NCBI RefSeq assembly: GCF_008123425.1
Contig: NZ_VSSS01000024.1
Coordinates: forward strand, 73,374-137,373
Direction of reading: 5' to 3'
DNA length: 64,000 nucleotides
Origin: Bradyrhizobium rifense
Lineage (GTDB): Bacteria > Pseudomonadota > Alphaproteobacteria > Rhizobiales > Xanthobacteraceae
The notes under the pieces were generated by a model, which saw only the letters and a list, made by a program, of their open reading frames with translations, was not told the DNA's origin and ran no database searches. Positions 16,680-24,943 of the stretch are shown here, in pieces. Numbering within the stretch: position 1 is the stretch's first letter; every line of letters begins with the position of its first letter. The translations under genes were made by a program, and so were the position numbers.

Positions 16680-18209
16680 TTAGGGACTGAGCGCGACACG
16701 GAATCCATGCGTCGGGTAACGAACATTGGTATCGTAACCGTCGCGGTTGGACGGCCGTACGTATCTCAAGTCGTTCTTCCAGGAACCCGAGCGCAGGACG
16801 TGCGAGCTGCAGTCCCCGCCGCTCCATGCCGAACCGTCATTGGGCCCGCCCTGATAGGTCTTGTGCCAGCAGTCCTCGACCCATTGGTCGACGCCGCCGC
16901 CCATGTCGTAGAGACCAAACGGATTGGGCTTGAAGCTGCCGACTTTCGCCGGCTGCTCGGCCGCGGCATCACCGCAGTCCTTGCACCCGGCCATACCCTG
17001 CTGGGCCTTGTCGCCCCACCAATACTTTGTCGACGTCCCGCCGCGCGCCGCATACTCCCATTCGGCTTCGCTTGGGAGCCGGTAAGGCTTCTTCGTCGTC
17101 TGCACGAGGAAGGCGGCATATTGCTGGGCGTCGGCCCAGCTCACATTGGTGATCGGCGCATCGTCCTTGCCGATGGCAGTGAATCCGCACGCCTTGGCGG
17201 CGGCGCATTCGTTCCATTCCTGCACTGTCACTGGATATTTTCCGATCGAGAATGGCTTGACCGTGACCTGGTGGACAGGACGTTCGGTCGGATCATCGTT
17301 GCTTCCCATCGCAAAGCTGCCGCCGCGAATGGCGATCATTTCGGGTTCACGGACCGGTGCCGCTGTCGGTTGGCTGGGTGCCGGAGTGGGCGACGGAGGC
17401 ACTGAGGCCATTGAGGGAGACGGTTGCGGTGTCTGCGTCGCCGCCTCGCGCGGCGACGGCTGCGGGATCGGTGACGCGGCCGGAGCAGCGGTCGGCGTAG
17501 CGACCTGCTCGCCCACCCTGCCGGTCTGCGCCAGCAAATACCAGAGCACGCCCGTGGCAATCACCAGCAGCGTGATGCCCAGGAGAAAGATCAAGGTATT
17601 CTCGCGCCGGCCACGCGTCCTGCCGACTGCATCTGCGTCCGGCAGCACGCGATAGACGCGCACGGGATCCGTGATGTTCTTGACCTTGCGATCCCCGAGC
17701 GACTCATAGCCGCACACCACCTTGTGCTTGATCTGCTCGTAGATCGCGCCAGAGATGTAGACCTGACCAGGCTCGGCAATGCCCTCGATGCGTGTGGCGA
17801 TGTTGACGCCATCGCCGTAGACGTCGTCCGGCTCAACGATGACATCACCGAGATTGACGCCGATTCGGTATTCGATCCGGGAGTCCTTCGGAATCGAGGC
17901 ATTGCGGCCGATGAGGTTCTGCTGGATCACAATGCTGCATCGAACGGCCTCGACGGGGCTGTCGAAAATGGCGATGAAACCATCGCCCGTGGTCTTCACC
18001 AGACTTCCATGATGCTCGACGATGCTGGGTTCGATGAGGTCCCGCTCGATCCGCTTGACGCGGACATGCGTGCCTTCCTCGTCGGCCTGCATCAAGCGGC
18101 TGTAGGATGCGATGTCCCCGACAATGATGGCTGCGAGACGACGAGGCATTCCGCCGTGCGGAGGCGGCTCGTTCTGATTCCCGGATCTGAAGTTGCGAAT
18201 TTCGCCCAT
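16680..18209 (-). CDS. Membrane class III cyclase fused to FGE-sulfatase domain
   Basis: A 509-residue fusion. Residues about 20-190 form a cytoplasmic cyclase domain (IIVGDIASYSRLMQADEEGT, VKTTGDGFIAIFDSPVEAVRC, YRIGVNLGDVIVEPDDVYGDG). One transmembrane helix follows (about 212-233, LIFLLGITLLVIATGVLWYLLA), then a proline-rich linker (about 240-290) and a C-terminal formylglycine-generating-enzyme/SUMF1 domain (IRGGSFAMGSN, YRLPSEAEWEYAARGGT, FGLYDMGGGVDQWVEDCW, GFRVAL). The C-terminal domain would lie in the periplasm and could sense or bind a ligand controlling the cyclase. The usual RGGSW motif is RSGSW, and I do not see the canonical catalytic Cys pair, so oxidase activity is doubtful. 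The ATG at 18209 gives MGEIRNF. Confidence 0.85.
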   Translation of the reverse strand: MGEIRNFRSGNQNEPPPHGGMPRRLAAIIVGDIASYSRLMQADEEGTHVRVKRIERDLIEPSIVEHHGSLVKTTGDGFIAIFDSPVEAVRCSIVIQQNLIGRNASIPKDSRIEYRIGVNLGDVIVEPDDVYGDGVNIATRIEGIAEPGQVYISGAIYEQIKHKVVCGYESLGDRKVKNITDPVRVYRVLPDADAVGRTRGRRENTLIFLLGITLLVIATGVLWYLLAQTGRVGEQVATPTAAPAASPIPQPSPREAATQTPQPSPSMASVPPSPTPAPSQPTAAPVREPEMIAIRGGSFAMGSNDDPTERPVHQVTVKPFSIGKYPVTVQEWNECAAAKACGFTAIGKDDAPITNVSWADAQQYAAFLVQTTKKPYRLPSEAEWEYAARGGTSTKYWWGDKAQQGMAGCKDCGDAAAEQPAKVGSFKPNPFGLYDMGGGVDQWVEDCWHKTYQGGPNDGSAWSGGDCSSHVLRSGSWKNDLRYVRPSNRDGYDTNVRYPTHGFRVALSP

Positions 18210-18459
18210 TGCACGGGGACTCCACAAATCTGCAGGAGGCGGCCCCAGCCTACGACTTCGAGAAACAATCGCGTGTGAACGCTATCACATTGACGAACTG
18301 GGACAATGTCGAAGGAATCGCCGACAGAGAGTTCCGGAGAGCAACGACTTATGAATTGCCTGAACCTTCCTGGCCGAACCTGCGACTAAGGCAACGCTCG
18401 GAACACCCCTCTCAGCTCCGAGGGAAGCCCACCCGCTGGGAAGCAATCAAGCCTGACCT

Positions 18460-19038
18460 TTAGCTGACAGGCTCCGGCGCAGGCTCCGGCACGGAATGGT
18501 CCGCATGGGCCGGCCGTCCGGCGCCCCAATATTGCTTGCAGGTCTCGAGCAATGTTTCGGTGTCCATGGTCAGGCCGCCCGCTTTGACGATCACGCTGTC
18601 AGCGCCAAGCGCCTTGTTCATCAGCACCAAGGCTTGCGTCGCAAATCCTCCGGAGAATCGCTCGGCGATGAGTGGGTCGACCTTGAGCACCACGAATTTC
18701 TGCGTGCGCTGCTCCCAGAGCATGATCTTTCGCACGGCGCTCCAGGCGATGGTCTCGCCGGCGAGCCTGGTGTCGCGGATGCCGACACGGCTGATGAAGA
18801 CCACCGGCTGCCGCGCGGAGAACAGCCGCCAGAGCATGCGGCAGGTGGCAAGGCCGAAGAACACCGCACCGACATAGCAGGCGGCGACCTGGAATGAGGT
18901 GATGTTCTTGCCTTCCTGCCAGGTGAATGCGAGCCCGGCAAAGAGCAGCGTCAGCAGCCCGCTGCCACCGAAAAGCGTCAGCAGGCGGGCTCGCGAATAA
19001 CCGATCGCAAGATTGGGCAAGTTTTGACTTTCGGACAT
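18460..19038 (-). CDS. STM3941-like membrane protein
   Basis: A 192-residue protein with two predicted transmembrane helices (about 19-38, LTLFGGSGLLTLLFAGLAF, and 50-70, FQVAACYVGAVFFGLATCRML). A cytoplasmic PH-like domain follows (VVFISRVGIRDTRLAGETIAWSAVRKIML). The pattern is that of the STM3941 family, whose function is not known. The ATG at 19038 is acceptable. It is divergent from the next secreted protein; the 250 bases downstream to the cyclase-FGE gene hold no gene I can support. Confidence 0.72.
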   Translation of the reverse strand: MSESQNLPNLAIGYSRARLLTLFGGSGLLTLLFAGLAFTWQEGKNITSFQVAACYVGAVFFGLATCRMLWRLFSARQPVVFISRVGIRDTRLAGETIAWSAVRKIMLWEQRTQKFVVLKVDPLIAERFSGGFATQALVLMNKALGADSVIVKAGGLTMDTETLLETCKQYWGAGRPAHADHSVPEPAPEPVS

Positions 19039-19233
19039 TTCGATCGCCTCCAGCCATTTGCAACAATCTGGGGTCTATCCACGCCCCTCCCTTGCAACGG
19101 TTAAGCCTGGAACCTTGCGCGAGGCTGCCGGAGGCCACGCAGTTGAACGCACGGCGTGCGGCTTGCGACTAACGGCCAATTGGCCCCGACCCTCCCGATG
19201 CGGGCCGTCATTGGTGACATATCCGGTGCGATC

Positions 19234-19854
19234 ATGAAGCTTGCCCTCGTCCTTCCGCTTGCCCTTGCCGCCTTCATCGGCGTCGCCCGGGCCGAGGAGG
19301 CCGACGACATCCGCGAGGCGAACAAGACCGAGACCGAGGCCTTCAACGCGCGCATGTACGCGGGTACGCCCGGCAAGACGGCCTATGCCTGCTTCGTCCG
19401 CCGCTACGATGCCGACCATCTGGCGCGGCATCCAAAGCAGAAGGTCGCCGGGATGAAGCTGCTGGTCTCGGCGGAGACCGACAGCGAGGACAAGCAGCTC
19501 CACAATTCCTTCCGGCTCGGCTTCCGGTATCGCCACCGCAGCGGCGATTTCGACTCCAGCGGCTCCTGCCACCACGTGGTGTTCACCAAGGACGGCGGCG
19601 AGGTCCGCCTCGGCTGCGGCGTCGATTGCGAGGGCGGCGGCATCGGCGTCGCGCTCTCGAAGGACGACAAATCGGCCATCGTGCGGCTCGCGAGCGTCAG
19701 GGTCTGGCTGCACAACAAGCCCGACGACGAGGCCGAGCGATCGCTGGTCGCAGGCAGTGATGACGGGATTTTCCGGCTCGACCGGACCGACAACAGCGAG
19801 TGCGCCGCGCTCGTGACCGACCGCAAGGAACTCGCCGCACTCCGCCACAAGTGA
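19234..19854 (+). CDS. Secreted protein of unknown function
   Basis: A 206-residue protein with a clear Sec signal peptide (MKLALVLPLALAAFIGVARA, cleaved after ARA). The mature protein is charged, with five cysteines (ACF, SSCHH, LGCGVDC, SEC) that could form disulfides in the periplasm. I recognise no family. The ATG at 19234 is chosen because it places the signal peptide at the N-terminus; in-frame ATGs upstream (for example 19156) would bury it. It is not tightly coupled to its neighbours. Confidence 0.72.
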   Translation: MKLALVLPLALAAFIGVARAEEADDIREANKTETEAFNARMYAGTPGKTAYACFVRRYDADHLARHPKQKVAGMKLLVSAETDSEDKQLHNSFRLGFRYRHRSGDFDSSGSCHHVVFTKDGGEVRLGCGVDCEGGGIGVALSKDDKSAIVRLASVRVWLHNKPDDEAERSLVAGSDDGIFRLDRTDNSECAALVTDRKELAALRHK

Positions 19855-19891
19855 TATGCCACCGGCAAAGTCGGGCGCAGTTGTTGTTTGC

Positions 19892-19936
19892 GCATGATCT
19901 TTCCGGAAAACCGCTTCACACTTTTCCGGATCATGC
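19892..19936. repeat. 45-base palindrome (ATGATCCGGAAAA family)
   Basis: The element begins GCATGATCTTTCCGGAAAA and ends TTTTCCGGATCATGC, forming an imperfect palindrome around CCGCTTCACAC. This sequence is one of the most frequent intergenic repeats known to me in Rhizobiales genomes. It lies 16 bases upstream of the DsrE-like gene. Confidence 0.85.
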
Positions 19937-19952
19937 TTTGAAGGAGATCGCC

Positions 19953-20402
19953 ATGAACCGCCGGAACATCTTGTGGAGCACCGTCTCGGCGCTCGGCGCG
20001 GCGTTTGCCGCCTCGCGCGCCAATGCTGCAACTGAGACGACCAAGTTAGACAAGCTGAAAGTCGTCTATCACCTCAGCGACGCCGACAAGGTCAATTTCG
20101 TGCTCGGCAATATCCAGAACCACATCGACGGCGTCGGCGGCCCCGACCATGTCACGATCGCGCTGGTGATCCACGGGCCGGCGTTGAAGGCGTTCCACTC
20201 GGCGCAGGCCAACCCTGATATCACCAAGCGGATCGGCGATTTCTCCAAGGACGGCGTCGAGCTCGCCGCCTGCAGCAACACGATGAAGGCGCAGAACATC
20301 ACGCTGACGGATCTGTTGCCGGGGTTCGTGAGCGCGGAGAAAGGCGGCGTGGTTCGTTTGGCCGAGCTGCAGTCGCAGGGGTATCTGTATTTGCGGCCCT
20401 GA
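19953..20402 (+). CDS. Exported DsrE-family protein
   Basis: A 149-residue periplasmic protein. The N-terminus MNRRNILWSTVSALGAAFAA ending in SRANA is a signal peptide, possibly Tat-like through the RR. The mature part follows the DsrE/DsrF-like fold: KVVYHLSDADKVNFVLGNIQNHID, VTIALVIHGPALKAF, and LAACSNTMKAQNITLTDLLPGF with the single conserved Cys. DsrE-like proteins handle sulfur or persulfide, but a secreted form has no assigned role. ATG 19953 has AAGGAG seven bases upstream. Confidence 0.85.
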   Translation: MNRRNILWSTVSALGAAFAASRANAATETTKLDKLKVVYHLSDADKVNFVLGNIQNHIDGVGGPDHVTIALVIHGPALKAFHSAQANPDITKRIGDFSKDGVELAACSNTMKAQNITLTDLLPGFVSAEKGGVVRLAELQSQGYLYLRP

Positions 20403-20426
20403 GGCGCGCCGCGAATTCGGTGCGCT

Positions 20427-20544
20427 CCCTCCCCCGCTCGCGGGGGAGGGATGGGGAGAGGGTGTTTCCGCAATGGGACACTCCCCTAGAGGAAAGAACC
20501 CTCACCCGGCGCGATGCGCCGACCTCTCCCGCAAGCGGGAGAGG
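20427..20544. repeat. Paired GC-rich hairpin repeat
   Basis: It contains two perfect hairpins. CCCTCCCCCG pairs with CGGGGGAGGG around CTCG (20427-20450), and CCTCTCCCGC pairs with GCGGGAGAGG (20523-20544). Pairs of this type are common between proteobacterial genes. It probably terminates the DsrE transcript and insulates the arsR promoter. Confidence 0.8.
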
Positions 20545-20589
20545 TAAGAGGGGCCCGTGGCGCTCCCTCCCGACCCATCCTCATCCCGC

Positions 20590-20644
20590 TTGACATACCC
20601 ATAACCCTACGGTTATGAATAAATCCATAACCTGTAAGTTATGG
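20590..20644 (+). promoter_or_regulatory. arsR promoter with two operator palindromes
   Basis: A TTGACA -35 element (20590-20595) is followed 18 bases later by TATGAA (20614-20619) as a likely -10. Two related palindromes overlap and follow it: CATAACC-CTAC-GGTTATG (20600-20617) and CCATAAC-CTGTAA-GTTATGG (20625-20644). The second ends 7 bases before the arsR ATG. The placement suits an autorepressor binding as two dimers. Confidence 0.6.
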
Positions 20645-20651
20645 ATTTCGC

Positions 20652-20975
20652 ATGTCCACCACCCCTGATCTTCTGTTTCGGACGCTCGCCGACCCGACCC
20701 GGCGGGCGATCTTCGAGCGGCTGTGCCGCGAGGGAGAGCAGACGGTCGGGGCACTGACGGTGCGATCGGGCGTTTCCCAACCGGCGGTCTCAAAGCATCT
20801 CGGCGCGCTGAAGCAGGCGGGCCTGGTGCGCGATCGCCATGAAGGACGCCAGACCCATTACAGCGCGCAGCCCGGTGCGCTCAATCCGCTGATCGACTGG
20901 ACCAGCCAGATGGCGGGCTTCTGGCAGAACCGGCTCGATGCGCTCGATGATTTGCTGAAGAGGATGGACCAATGA
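20652..20975 (+). CDS. ArsR-family winged-helix repressor
   Basis: A 107-residue transcription repressor. FRTLADPTRRAIFERLCREGEQTV and the recognition helix SGVSQPAVSKHLGALKQAGLV are classic ArsR/SmtB DNA-binding features. No metal-binding CxC motif is present, and this clade (often SdpR-like) is typically paired with an SRPBCC protein, as here. The ATG at 20652 follows the operator region directly. Its stop overlaps the next gene by four bases (ATGA). Autoregulation through the two palindromes is an inference. Confidence 0.88.
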   Translation: MSTTPDLLFRTLADPTRRAIFERLCREGEQTVGALTVRSGVSQPAVSKHLGALKQAGLVRDRHEGRQTHYSAQPGALNPLIDWTSQMAGFWQNRLDALDDLLKRMDQ

Positions 20976-21403
20976 CTGAGGCTGCGACCGAAACACGTTC
21001 CGTGGTCATCGAGCGCGAATTTGCCTATCCGCCGGAGCGGCTGTGGCGCGCGCTGACGCAGCCGCATCTGATCGAGGAATGGCTGATGAAGAACGACTTC
21101 AAGCCGACGGTCGGTCACCGCTTCAATCTCCGCGGCGAGTGGGGTGGCGTGCTGGATTGCGAGGTGCTCGCCATCGAACCGCAGCGATCGCTCGCCTACA
21201 CCTGGAATTTCACGCATGAGGACGCGGCCTACGACCTCAAGAGCGTGGTGACGTTCACGCTCACCCCGCAAGGCACAGGCACGCATCTGCGTGTCGAACA
21301 AGCGGGCTTCCGTCCGAGCCAGAAGCAGGCCTATGGCGGCGCGCATGCCGGCTGGAAGCAGTTTTTCACCAAGCTGGACGAGTTGCTGGCACGGGCCGAA
21401 TAG
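20972..21403 (+). CDS. SRPBCC (Aha1-like) domain protein
   Basis: A 143-residue START/Bet v1-fold protein with a hydrophobic cavity for small ligands. VIEREFAYPPERLWRALTQPHLIEEWLM and GGAHAGWKQFFTKLDELLA are typical of AHSA1 (activator of Hsp90 ATPase homologue 1-like) domains, which in bacteria usually occur beside an ArsR regulator. No ligand is known. Translational overlap with arsR shows co-expression, so its ligand or process probably relates to what the repressor senses. Confidence 0.86.
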   Translation: MTEAATETRSVVIEREFAYPPERLWRALTQPHLIEEWLMKNDFKPTVGHRFNLRGEWGGVLDCEVLAIEPQRSLAYTWNFTHEDAAYDLKSVVTFTLTPQGTGTHLRVEQAGFRPSQKQAYGGAHAGWKQFFTKLDELLARAE

Positions 21404-21449
21404 CCCCGCCACGCGCGTCCATTTCCAATATTCTCACCGGAGACCCTCA

Positions 21450-21662
21450 ATGAGTTCGAACATGTGGATTCGACAGATCCATCGCTGGCTGTCGCTTGCT
21501 TTCACGCTCGCCGTCATCGCCAACATCGTTGCACTGACCATGCAGGTTCAGGCGACGTGGATCGGGTTGCTGGCCTTCGTGCCGCTGATCCCGTTGCTCG
21601 CGACCGGGCTCTATCTGTTCGCGCTGCCCTATCTTGGCCGTCGCAGCGAGGCGCGATCATGA
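21450..21662 (+). CDS. Small two-helix membrane protein
   Basis: A 70-residue protein with two transmembrane segments (about 12-32, LSLAFTLAVIANIVALTMQV, and 36-59, WIGLLAFVPLIPLLATGLYLFALPYL). The N-terminal IRQIHRWLS resembles PepSY-type membrane helices, but the family is not certain. ATG 21450 has CCGGAG upstream. Its stop overlaps the DUF1801 start (ATGA), so it belongs to the arsR operon. Confidence 0.75.
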   Translation: MSSNMWIRQIHRWLSLAFTLAVIANIVALTMQVQATWIGLLAFVPLIPLLATGLYLFALPYLGRRSEARS

Positions 21663-22099
21663 AAAAGGTGGTGACCGCAAAGAAGACCGGCGCGAAGGAC
21701 GCGGACGGACCTTCGCCCTCCAGGATGATCGACGGCAGGATCAAGGAGCTCGGCGACTGGCGCGGCGAGACGCTGAAGCGAATCCGCGCGCTGATCAAGG
21801 AGGCCGATCCCGAGGTCGTCGAGGAATGGAAATGGCGCGGCGTTCCCGTGTGGGAGCACGACGGCATCATCTGCACCGGCGAGACCTACAAGGCCGTGGT
21901 CAAGCTGACGTTCGCCAATGGCGCGGCGCTGGATGATCCGGCCGGCCTGTTCAATTCCAGCCTCGACGGCAATGTGCGGCGCGCGATCGATATTCCCGAG
22001 GGCACCGAGATCAACGAGAAGGCGTTGAAGGCGCTGATCCGCGCGGCCGTGGCGCTGAACGCGTCCAAGGCCAGGAAGAAGCCGGCCAAGAAGAGCTAG
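21659..22099 (+). CDS. DUF1801 (YdhG-like) protein
   Basis: A 146-residue cytoplasmic protein. The core RIRALIKEADPEVVEEWKWRGVPVWEHDGIICTGETYKAVVKLTFANGAALDDP is the DUF1801 pattern, a fold with an iron-chaperone-like (frataxin-type) shape. Lysine-rich ends (MKKVVTAKKTG, KARKKPAKKS) suggest possible nucleic-acid contact. Last gene of the ArsR-SRPBCC operon; DUF1801 and SRPBCC proteins often co-occur in such small operons, but the function is unknown. It ends 15 bases from the convergent spoVR stop. Confidence 0.85.
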   Translation: MKKVVTAKKTGAKDADGPSPSRMIDGRIKELGDWRGETLKRIRALIKEADPEVVEEWKWRGVPVWEHDGIICTGETYKAVVKLTFANGAALDDPAGLFNSSLDGNVRRAIDIPEGTEINEKALKALIRAAVALNASKARKKPAKKS

Positions 22100-22106
22100 G
22101 CCTGAA

Positions 22107-22125
22107 CGGCGGCGTTAGGCCGCCG
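22107..22125. terminator. Hairpin between convergent genes
   Basis: CGGCGGC and GCCGCCG form a seven-base-pair GC stem around GTTAG, and the loop includes the spoVR stop codon. No T-run follows on either strand. It sits between the convergent DUF1801 and spoVR ends and could terminate or block both transcripts. Confidence 0.45.
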
Positions 22126-23650
22126 CCGTGATCGGCCGCGGGCTGACGACGTATTCGCGCAGCACCTTGTCACTCCCGTCGACCTCGATCAGCGCAACGT
22201 CGTAGGTCCAGAGATCGGCCAGATGCTGCAGCACCCGCTTTGCGTCGGTCTCGTTGAGCTGCGAGCCCTTGATAACGCGGTGATGCAGGATCAGCCGGCG
22301 GTCGCCGGAGAGATCGACGTCGACCACCTCGATATTGGCGTCGATGTAGCCGACATCGTGCTGGCGGGCCAGCTCGCGGCGGACGCGGCGGAAACCGCGC
22401 TCGTCGTGGATGGCATCGACGCGGATGCCGGCGCGCTCCTCGGGATCGTCGTGCAAATGGAACATGCGGAGTTGCCGCATCAGTTTCGGGCTCAGGAACT
22501 GGGCGATGAAGCTTTCATCGCGGTAATTGGCCCAGACGTCGCGCAGCACGCCCATCACGTCGTTCTTGCCGGCGATGTCCGGGAACCACTCGCGGTCTTC
22601 GTCCGAAGGATTGGCGACGATGCGCTCGATGTCCTGCATCATGGCAAAGCCCAGCGCATAGGGGTTGAAGCCCGAGAAGCGCTGATCGTCGAATTCGGGC
22701 TGGAACACCACGTTGGTGTGCGATCCCAAAAATTCGAGGAAGTTGCCGTCGGTGATACGGCCCTGCTGATGCAGCTGGGTCATGATGCGATAGTGGACGT
22801 AGGTCGCCGTCCCCTCGTTCATCACCTTGGTCTGGCTCTGCGGATAGAAATATTGCGCGATGTGGCGGACGATACGCAGCAGTTCGCGCTGCCAAGGCGC
22901 AAGGCGCGGCGCACTCTTCTCCAGGAAGTAGAGCAGGTTTTCCTGCGGCAGGCCGAGCAGCTTGCGGCGACGCTCGAGGGAGATCGCGGTCCGGGCCTTC
23001 GATGCGCCCTTGGGCACGGTGCGCCAGAGGTCGTTGAAGACTTCCTCCTCGTGCTGGCGGCGGCGCCCTGCCCGCTTCTCCTCCTCGCGCAAATCCAGCT
23101 GCTTCTTGCCGGGATAGCGGTCGATGCCGTGCGACATCAGCGCGTGCGCGGCGTCGAGCGTCCGCTCGACCTCGGTGCGGCCATAGCGCTCCTCGCACTG
23201 CATGACGTAATTCTTGGCGAAATCCAGATAGTCCAGAATCCCTTCCGCATCGGTCCACTGCTTGAACAGGTAATTGTTCTTGAAGAAATGGTTGTGGCCG
23301 AAGGCGGCGTGCGCGATCACCAGCGTCTGCATCGTCGCCGTGTTCTCCTCCATGAGGTAGGAGATACAGGGCGAGGAATTGATCACGATCTCATAGGCAA
23401 GGCCCATCAGGCCCTTGCGGTACGACGCCTCGTGATAGGCGAAATGCTTGCCGAACGACCAGTGCTTGTAGAACAGCGGCATGCCGACGGACGAATAGGC
23501 ATCCAGCATCTGCTCGGCGGTGATCACCTCGATCTGGTTCGGATAGACGTCGAGCCCGAGATCTTTCAACGCCACCTCCTCGCAGGCATCGGTGATGCGC
23601 TGCAAGGTGTGGAAATCCCAATCGGCGCCTTCGAACAAGCGTTCCGTCAT
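22115..23650 (-). CDS. spoVR: SpoVR family protein
   Basis: A 511-residue homologue of E. coli YcgB and Bacillus SpoVR. Diagnostic segments are WSFGKHFAYHEASYRKGLMGLAYEIVINS, AHAAFGHNHFFKNNYLF and NEGTATYVHYRIM, rich in His and Glu. The biochemical role is unknown, but the gene is conserved with yeaH and prkA and is stress-induced in other bacteria. ATG overlaps the yeaH stop by four bases, so it is the last gene of the prkA operon. The product name recalls sporulation, which does not occur here. Confidence 0.93.
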   Translation of the reverse strand: MTERLFEGADWDFHTLQRITDACEEVALKDLGLDVYPNQIEVITAEQMLDAYSSVGMPLFYKHWSFGKHFAYHEASYRKGLMGLAYEIVINSSPCISYLMEENTATMQTLVIAHAAFGHNHFFKNNYLFKQWTDAEGILDYLDFAKNYVMQCEERYGRTEVERTLDAAHALMSHGIDRYPGKKQLDLREEEKRAGRRRQHEEEVFNDLWRTVPKGASKARTAISLERRRKLLGLPQENLLYFLEKSAPRLAPWQRELLRIVRHIAQYFYPQSQTKVMNEGTATYVHYRIMTQLHQQGRITDGNFLEFLGSHTNVVFQPEFDDQRFSGFNPYALGFAMMQDIERIVANPSDEDREWFPDIAGKNDVMGVLRDVWANYRDESFIAQFLSPKLMRQLRMFHLHDDPEERAGIRVDAIHDERGFRRVRRELARQHDVGYIDANIEVVDVDLSGDRRLILHHRVIKGSQLNETDAKRVLQHLADLWTYDVALIEVDGSDKVLREYVVSPRPITAAA

Positions 23651-24930
23651 GGAGCGGCTTTCTCCTGAGCAGTGTCGCGGCGCTGGAACAGATCGTGGAA
23701 CACCGGGAATATCTCGCTGCGTTCGCTGACCTTGCGCATCGAGAGCGGTGCGCCGCTGTTGCGCAGGCGCTCGTAAAGGGTCCAGAGCGAGGAATCGGAG
23801 AGATCGAAGGCGCTGCCGCCGGATTCCCCGACCTCGAGATAGGCGAAGAACTGGCAGACCGGCAGAATCTTCTCAGTCAGCAGCAGGCCGGTGAGCTCGC
23901 CGTCGGAATAGGAATTGTCGCCGTCGGAGGCTTGCGCGGCATAGATATTCCAGTCCGACGGATTGAAGCGCTCGCGCACGATTTCGTGCATCGCCTGCAG
24001 CGCGCTGGAGACCAGCGTGCCGCCGGAGGCCGGGCCGTAGAAGAAGGTCTGCTCGTCGACCTCCTCGGCGCGGTCGGTGTGGCGGATGAAGACGATCTCA
24101 ACATGCTTGTAGCGCCGCTTCAGGAACACGTAGAGCAGCATGTAGAAGCGCTTTGCCAGATCCTTCATGTGCTCGGACATCGAGCCGGAGACGTCCATCA
24201 GGCAGAACATCACGGCCTGCGCCACCGGCCGCGGCACCTTCTCGTAGCGGCGGTAGCGGATGTCGAGCGGGTCGATGAACGGAATGCGCTTGGTCTTCGC
24301 CTTCAGCTTTTCGAGCCGGAGGACGAGCTCCGCGCGTTCGTCCTCGTCGGTCGCTGCGGCGATCGCGGCTTCCAGCTCGTCGATCTCCTCCTTGCTGGGA
24401 CGCTTGAGCGCGATGCGGCGGGCGAGCGCGAGTTTTACGGTACGGCTGACCGAGATGTTGGCGGGCGAACCGGACGTGGTGTAGCCGGCGCGCTGAATGC
24501 CTTCGCTCTCGGTCTGTGCGATCTTGCGCTTGGCAAGATCCGGCAGTTCGAGATCGTCGAGGAAGAGGTCGACGAACTCGTCGCGGCTGAGCACGAAGCG
24601 GAAAGCGTCCTCGCTGTCGCCTTCGCCGGGACCGGAATCCTTGGCGCTGCCCTGGCCGGAGCGCTGCAGATAGTCGCCCTCGATGAACTTCTTGTTGCCC
24701 GGCAGCACCATGTCACGCGTTCCGCCTTCACGGCGGAACCGCGGCTCATGCATACCGTCCAGCGGGATCGTGACCTCACCACCCTCCAGGACGTCCTTGA
24801 TGTCGCGTTCCTGCGAGGTCTTCTTGACGGCGCCCTGCACCAGGGATTTGGCCCGACGCAAGAACCGCTGGCGGTTCTCAAGACTCTTGCCGCCTGGATT
24901 CAGGCGCCTGTCAATAATGTGAATGGCCAC
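23647..24930 (-). CDS. yeaH: YeaH/YhbH family (DUF444) protein
   Basis: A 427-residue protein of the DUF444 family, characterised by a C-terminal von Willebrand A-like domain (AVMFCLMDVSGSMSEHMKDLAKRFYMLLYVFLKRRY, with the DxSxS MIDAS motif). The N-terminal IIDRRLNPGGKSLENRQRFLRRAK is also typical. It is believed to be a partner or substrate of the PrkA kinase. The start is GTG at 24930, 13 bases after the prkA stop. It is the middle gene of prkA-yeaH-spoVR. Confidence 0.93.
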   Translation of the reverse strand: MAIHIIDRRLNPGGKSLENRQRFLRRAKSLVQGAVKKTSQERDIKDVLEGGEVTIPLDGMHEPRFRREGGTRDMVLPGNKKFIEGDYLQRSGQGSAKDSGPGEGDSEDAFRFVLSRDEFVDLFLDDLELPDLAKRKIAQTESEGIQRAGYTTSGSPANISVSRTVKLALARRIALKRPSKEEIDELEAAIAAATDEDERAELVLRLEKLKAKTKRIPFIDPLDIRYRRYEKVPRPVAQAVMFCLMDVSGSMSEHMKDLAKRFYMLLYVFLKRRYKHVEIVFIRHTDRAEEVDEQTFFYGPASGGTLVSSALQAMHEIVRERFNPSDWNIYAAQASDGDNSYSDGELTGLLLTEKILPVCQFFAYLEVGESGGSAFDLSDSSLWTLYERLRNSGAPLSMRKVSERSEIFPVFHDLFQRRDTAQEKAAP

Positions 24931-24943
24931 TTTCTCATCCGCC

